33,157 nt of DNA from an uncultured Clostridium sp. (GTDB lineage: Bacteria > Bacillota > Clostridia > TANB77 > CAG-508). Below the pieces are notes generated by a model. It had not been told where the DNA came from, searched no databases, and was given only the letters and a program-made list of their open reading frames with translations. Of this stretch, positions 30,701-33,157 are shown one piece after another. The stretch lies in the NCBI GenBank assembly GCA_947567695.1, contig CANONT010000019.1, positions 1 through 33,157 of the forward strand. Reading direction: 5' to 3'. Every line of letters starts with the position of its first letter. The stretch's first letter is position 1. The translations under genes and the position numbers were made by a program.

Positions 30701-31759
30701 AAATTAGATGAACCTAAATATTTAACATCTTTAGAATATTTCCCAGTGCAAGGAGGAAATGGAAAAATAAAAAATGCCATCATTTCTGTTAGTATGGATG
30801 GCGAAAATTGGACAGAAGTTGTTCCAAGTACCAATTGGGCGTATAATATGGACATGAAACGTGTTGATTTTGAAGCTACACAAGCCCAATATATAAAAAT
30901 TGTAGGAAAAGAAACACAAGCAGCATCCTCTTCACTAAGTTTTATTGCAGCAAGTATGTTTAATCTATATGAAGATACTACTAAAAAACAAAAGCCAACA
31001 GCTGACATTCAATACGATATTACAACACAAACAACCCAAAATGTAACAGCGAAATTAGTAAATCCAAGTACAGAAATTACAATCACTAATAATAATGGTA
31101 GTGATACACATATATTTAAAGAAAATGGAGAATTTACTTTTGAATTTAAAGATAAAAATGGAAATATAGGTACAACAACCGCAAAAGTTGACTGGATTGT
31201 GAAAAAACCAGATACGCCAAATGTACCAGAAAAACCAGATGAACCAACTGTGCCAGTAGAACCAGACCAACCAAATAATCCAGAAAAACCAGATATACCA
31301 AATAAACCAGAACAACCAGAAAATCCAGATAAACCAACTAATCCAGATCGTTTAGAAGAAATTACCTCTGACAAATATCAAATAGAGGAAAAACATATTT
31401 CAAGAATTGCACCAAACACAACAGTTAGTCAATTCAAACAAAAAGTAAAAACAGCACAAAAAATGGTATTGATCAATCCAGAAGGAAAAACATTAGGAGA
31501 TAACGATTTAATTACAACAGATACCATATTAAAACTAGGAGACAATATACAATATACTCTTATTGTAATTGGAGACGTAGATTGTGACGGAGAAATTACA
31601 ATCAATGACTTAGCAAAAATAAAATTACACATTATTGAGATACAATTGTTAGAAGAAACTAGATTACAAGCAGCAGATGTAGATGGTGATGGAGAAGTTA
31701 CCATTAATGATTTAGCACAAGTCAAATTAGTACTAATTGATTTGATGGAGATAAAATAA
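27782..31759 (+). CDS. Large secreted dockerin protein with NPCBM, papain/transglutaminase-like and F5/8 C domains
   Basis: A 1325-residue secreted protein. Signal peptide at ~1-35 (FLSKISICFAFLLLIFLTAQG). An NPCBM-type carbohydrate-binding domain at ~50-205 (GIWAHATSTVVYDL, FSIYTSKDGKNW). A central region with a possible Cys-His-Asp catalytic set as in transglutaminase-like proteases: CGGISKSGSNIRATHG (~525), GQPGHAALLYY (~550), NIDNDVSGW (~570). A TPR-like segment (~640-690). An F5/8 type C domain at ~925-1060 (AIDGNINTNWHSAW). A Pro-rich linker (~1140-1190). A type I dockerin (~1265-1325) with two calcium repeats (DVDCDGEITINDL and DVDGDGEVTINDL). GGAGG lies 7 nt before ATG 27782. The next gene encodes a cohesin. 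Confidence 0.88.
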   Translation: MEKNMKNKKSQIKFLSKISICFAFLLLIFLTAQGQRQEGPFIVTANDHTEKGYCYLSDLPYVKEQSKAGWGNLILNQANNGSLISVKVEGAYYEFEKGIWAHATSTVVYDLTDDNQYDYFTAYIGLNRTAASSSNGVKFSIYTSKDGKNWDLKTESEPTVMKAGDNAVFVKIPIKDAKYLKLYANDNGANGNDHAVYADAKLIKADYKEEGEQLVPNIEELDQKIKTQFANADLTNKEYELTLLQRRFVNNVGNYALKRFLGENERNKEVFSWLFNHVENLRLYVLGGVPEGGSYYNSLTQLSRLYDEYSSDFTNNEPIHNSLCPANMTSGDLYKKMAISLSLTHSQTVGLWMQSNATENKSDALRRYAIYKYLYKNGKLKVSDNIDYTKWFEALEVEEMRFIMNNHIDDEEILWLNAYVQTKIDETGKTNWLTPHPHIAYVWPNYQNEVYYDENNKDYFNELFAAKKEKNDETKTGLFDLAYTIPGGKNNPTYQISVTRGTSNNKLYKVWMNFRNKFGTGAVCGGISKSGSNIRATHGIPATVIGQPGHAALLYYTMDAQGRGYWNIDNDVSGWTLSEKGERMLLGWGNASYSRGYSVVYMALAQEAINDYDNLIKCEETVMMAECYADNLNKQEELYRKALEIQPFNIDAWYGLINVYNANTNKTENEYYALAEELAENLKYFPLPMQHLTNLIKPKLTSIENSYKFTLLQTRILTEGSTVPNNDENNGVYYVYQPGVTRVEANYLLGKLDKTIATFSFDGEDANKIVLSNRFDNTGIRWDYSIDGKQTWKEVAFTAEEEHKWTLTQQEMNSITSENDIYVHIVGVNYDENNLYKIDIKDSEGLPATLYANDLENKLIGATNAMQWKYKEKDPWTSYEKEQPDLTGDKTIIVRVGATGVYLASNDSATYTFTKNNEPDNRKYIPISHLSIHAVSTEATAQGRHGKNAIDGNINTNWHSAWNGSDQEKYITIKLDEPKYLTSLEYFPVQGGNGKIKNAIISVSMDGENWTEVVPSTNWAYNMDMKRVDFEATQAQYIKIVGKETQAASSSLSFIAASMFNLYEDTTKKQKPTADIQYDITTQTTQNVTAKLVNPSTEITITNNNGSDTHIFKENGEFTFEFKDKNGNIGTTTAKVDWIVKKPDTPNVPEKPDEPTVPVEPDQPNNPEKPDIPNKPEQPENPDKPTNPDRLEEITSDKYQIEEKHISRIAPNTTVSQFKQKVKTAQKMVLINPEGKTLGDNDLITTDTILKLGDNIQYTLIVIGDVDCDGEITINDLAKIKLHIIEIQLLEETRLQAADVDGDGEVTINDLAQVKLVLIDLMEIK

Positions 31760-31780
31760 AAATGGTAGGAGGAAAAGAAT

Positions 31781-32578
31781 ATGAAAAAAATAATAACATT
31801 AAGTTTGATATTAATGGTAACAATTTGCATAATGGGAAATGTATATGGAGCATTTAGTTGTCAAATAAATATGGAGACATCTAAAACACAAGTTAGTAAA
31901 AATGATGAATTCTCAATCAATGTCAATGTATCTAATATACAATCTGAAAAAGGAGTTATCTCATTTGGAGGAACTTTAGAATATGATAAAGATAGTTTAA
32001 CGCTAGTAAAAATGGAAGGACAAAATGGTTGGGAGACACCTTCAAATGGATCTACTTATAATGAAGCAAAAGGGAAAATAGCAATTGCTAGAAATGGAGT
32101 AGGAAAAAACAATGAAACTATTTTTAAAATCACTTTTAAAGTAAAAGAAACCAAAAAGCAAAATCTTACCATTCGTTTAAAAGATATGATAATAGCAGAT
32201 GGAACTGTGCCATTTAAAATTAGTAATGTTTCTCAAAACATTGCTGTAAAAGAGGGAGAACAGAATTCCATTTCAACTCCAGTGACAGATAATAAGGGAA
32301 CAGAGAATAATAAAGTCTCAAATACAAACCCTATTACCACTACTAATTCAACCGTAAATTCTGCTTCCAATGAAAGTACAAAACAAAGTACAACTACAAA
32401 AGCAAGCACAAATACAGCTAAGAAAACAACTGATAAGACTTCTGCTAAAACTGGTTCATTACCAAAAGCGGGAGATGCTAATTATAGTTATGTTTTTATG
32501 ACACTAATTGGTTTGGTTGTTGTAGTAGCAGGGATTTTCTTTTTAAAAATTAGAATACTTAATAAAGAAATAAAATAA
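31781..32578 (+). CDS. Cell-surface cohesin-domain protein
   Basis: A 265-residue protein. Signal peptide at ~1-23 (KKIITLSLILMVTICIMGNVYG). A single cohesin domain at ~27-160 (QVSKNDEFSINVNVSNI, GVISFGGTLEYDKDSLTLVK, NNETIFKITFKVKE). A Ser/Thr/Asn-rich stalk (~165-225). Then LPKAGD (an LPxTG-like motif), a membrane segment (YVFMTLIGLVVVVAGIFFL) and a basic tail, so it is wall- or membrane-anchored. AGGAGG precedes ATG 31781, 21 nt after the dockerin gene. The pair suggests that the anchored cohesin holds the dockerin protein on the cell surface. Confidence 0.9.
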   Translation: MKKIITLSLILMVTICIMGNVYGAFSCQINMETSKTQVSKNDEFSINVNVSNIQSEKGVISFGGTLEYDKDSLTLVKMEGQNGWETPSNGSTYNEAKGKIAIARNGVGKNNETIFKITFKVKETKKQNLTIRLKDMIIADGTVPFKISNVSQNIAVKEGEQNSISTPVTDNKGTENNKVSNTNPITTTNSTVNSASNESTKQSTTTKASTNTAKKTTDKTSAKTGSLPKAGDANYSYVFMTLIGLVVVVAGIFFLKIRILNKEIK

Positions 32579-32595
32579 TAGGGATTAGTGTTTAT

Positions 32596-32648
32596 AATAG
32601 CTAATGCTGTTAATGTTAAGTTGATAGCATTGGCTATTCTGCATAAAC
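32596..32648 (+). terminator. Possible terminator after the cohesin gene
   Basis: AATAGCTAATGCT (32596-32608) pairs with AGCATTGGCTATT (32636-32648) with one G-T. The 27-nt loop and the lack of a T run make this a weak call. Confidence 0.4.
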
Positions 32649-32746
32649 AGTCTACGATTTAGATCTGTTGATTTTTAATAAAAAAATAGTAAGGCTGAGT
32701 AGAGACATAAACAGATATTCTACCAAAATTTAACAAGATAAAACTA

Positions 32747-32775
32747 TTGACATAAAAGGTTTAAGATGTTATACT
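32747..32775 (+). promoter_or_regulatory. Tandem promoter P1 (rRNA-type region)
   Basis: TTGACA (32747-32752), 17-bp spacer, TATACT (32770-32775). First of three promoters in a row without a following ORF. Confidence 0.75.
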
Positions 32776-32852
32776 AAAAAAGCATTAAATATGTATGAAA
32801 GAGCTAATACAGAGAAAGTATAAAATTTCCATAAAAAGTTTCAAAAAATGTA

Positions 32853-32881
32853 TTGACTTTCAAAAAGAAACATGATATTAT
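32853..32881 (+). promoter_or_regulatory. Tandem promoter P2 (rRNA-type region)
   Basis: TTGACT (32853-32858), 17-bp spacer, TATTAT (32876-32881) with TG upstream. Confidence 0.65.
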
Positions 32882-33051
32882 TAAAAAGTACCTTGCGACA
32901 GACAAAAAATTAAAAATATACTTAAGAATTAGTAATAAAAAAAAACTTAAGGAATATAATAAAAACAGAGATTACTAGTTTTTTATTTTGCCCAATTTTT
33001 AAGGCAAACTAGCTCAAGAAAAAAATATTTTTAAAAAATTGTCAAAAAGTG

Positions 33052-33080
33052 TTGACAAATAAAAAAAGGTATAGTATAAT
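33052..33080 (+). promoter_or_regulatory. Tandem promoter P3 (rRNA-type region)
   Basis: TTGACA (33052-33057), 17-bp spacer, TATAAT (33075-33080), both hexamers perfect. A hairpin with TTTGCC/GGCAAA arms (about 32988-33008) lies between P2 and P3. Confidence 0.85.
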
Positions 33081-33157
33081 GCAAAACGTTCCGCTAAATG
33101 GAACAACAAAAAGTACATTGAAAAGTAAACAATAAAATCCTTTAGAGAATAAACCGA
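33081..33157 (+). other. Probable leader of an rRNA operon starting beyond the window
   Basis: The sequence after P3 contains GTACATTGAAAAGTAAACAA, of the kind found in the pre-16S leader of clostridial rRNA operons, and no ORF. With three tandem strong promoters upstream, a 16S rRNA gene is expected just to the right. This is inference; no mature rRNA lies in the window. Confidence 0.55.

Noticed and set aside
31200..31350. CRISPR-like repeat array
   Set aside because: The repeats are short in-frame Pro-rich coding units without spacers.
31009..31374. Minus-strand ORFs opposite the proline-rich linker
   Set aside because: Low-complexity shadows of the Pro-Glu-Lys repeat of the dockerin gene.

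Overview
The window comes from a low-GC, spore-forming Firmicute of clostridial type. The backbone is the classic division/sporulation cluster in its usual order: murA (3' part), ftsQ, two DUF881 genes (ylxW/ylxX-like), sbp, ftsA, ftsZ, spoIIGA, sigE, sigG, then ylmC/ymxH. UGA is a normal stop (for example at the end of sigE), so the code is not a Mollicutes code. To the right lie a dockerin protein, a cohesin protein and what looks like the promoter region of an rRNA operon.

Layout. 1-7066 is the right part of an integrated element. It carries a type I toxin-antitoxin locus, a helix-turn-helix protein, a RhuM-family gene, antirepressor debris, unknown genes and a large serine recombinase whose stop codon overlaps the interrupted murA. 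7056-16454 is the chromosomal cluster. 16490-17246 is a decayed remnant of element-type DNA. 17530-27691 is ylmC, split by a 9.9 kb integrative element bounded by an 11-bp direct repeat (17650-17660 and 27566-27576). That element carries a DUF3006/ComEC-like beta-lactamase-fold pair, a Bro-N antirepressor, a RusA-like nuclease, replication genes (replication-relaxation and RepA_N), an acetyltransferase/SDR/peptidase S51 operon, a second copy of the helix-turn-helix gene and its own serine recombinase. 27692-32578 holds the dockerin/cohesin pair. 32579-33157 is non-coding, with three tandem consensus promoters pointing out of the window.

Most striking observation. I looked for CGG in every coding frame I accept and found it as an in-frame codon only four times: in murA (7248), sigE (15512), sigG (15974) and the RusA-like gene of the element (20700). 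At all four the zero frame stops within 5 to 23 sense codons. At all four, skipping the C and reading the next three bases (GGG, GGA, GGC, GGA; always glycine) restores the family's sequence through to a normal stop. The glycine is a family-conserved residue in MurA, SigE and SigG. The pattern suggests that CGG is an undecoded codon used as a +1 frameshift site, or that CGGN is read as a four-base glycine codon. A systematic sequencing artefact must be excluded first.

Other unusual structure. The element-2 recombinase reads across its attachment core, so excision would replace its C-terminal tail with a 61-codon open frame now stranded at the other end of the element. Two Bro-N genes and the RhuM gene each carry a different palindrome inside the coding sequence; in the two Bro-N genes it is at the same protein position. 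There are also unexplained compact RNA-like structures at 1340-1464 and 7972-8095, and a perfect 32-bp inverted repeat between spoIIGA and sigE.
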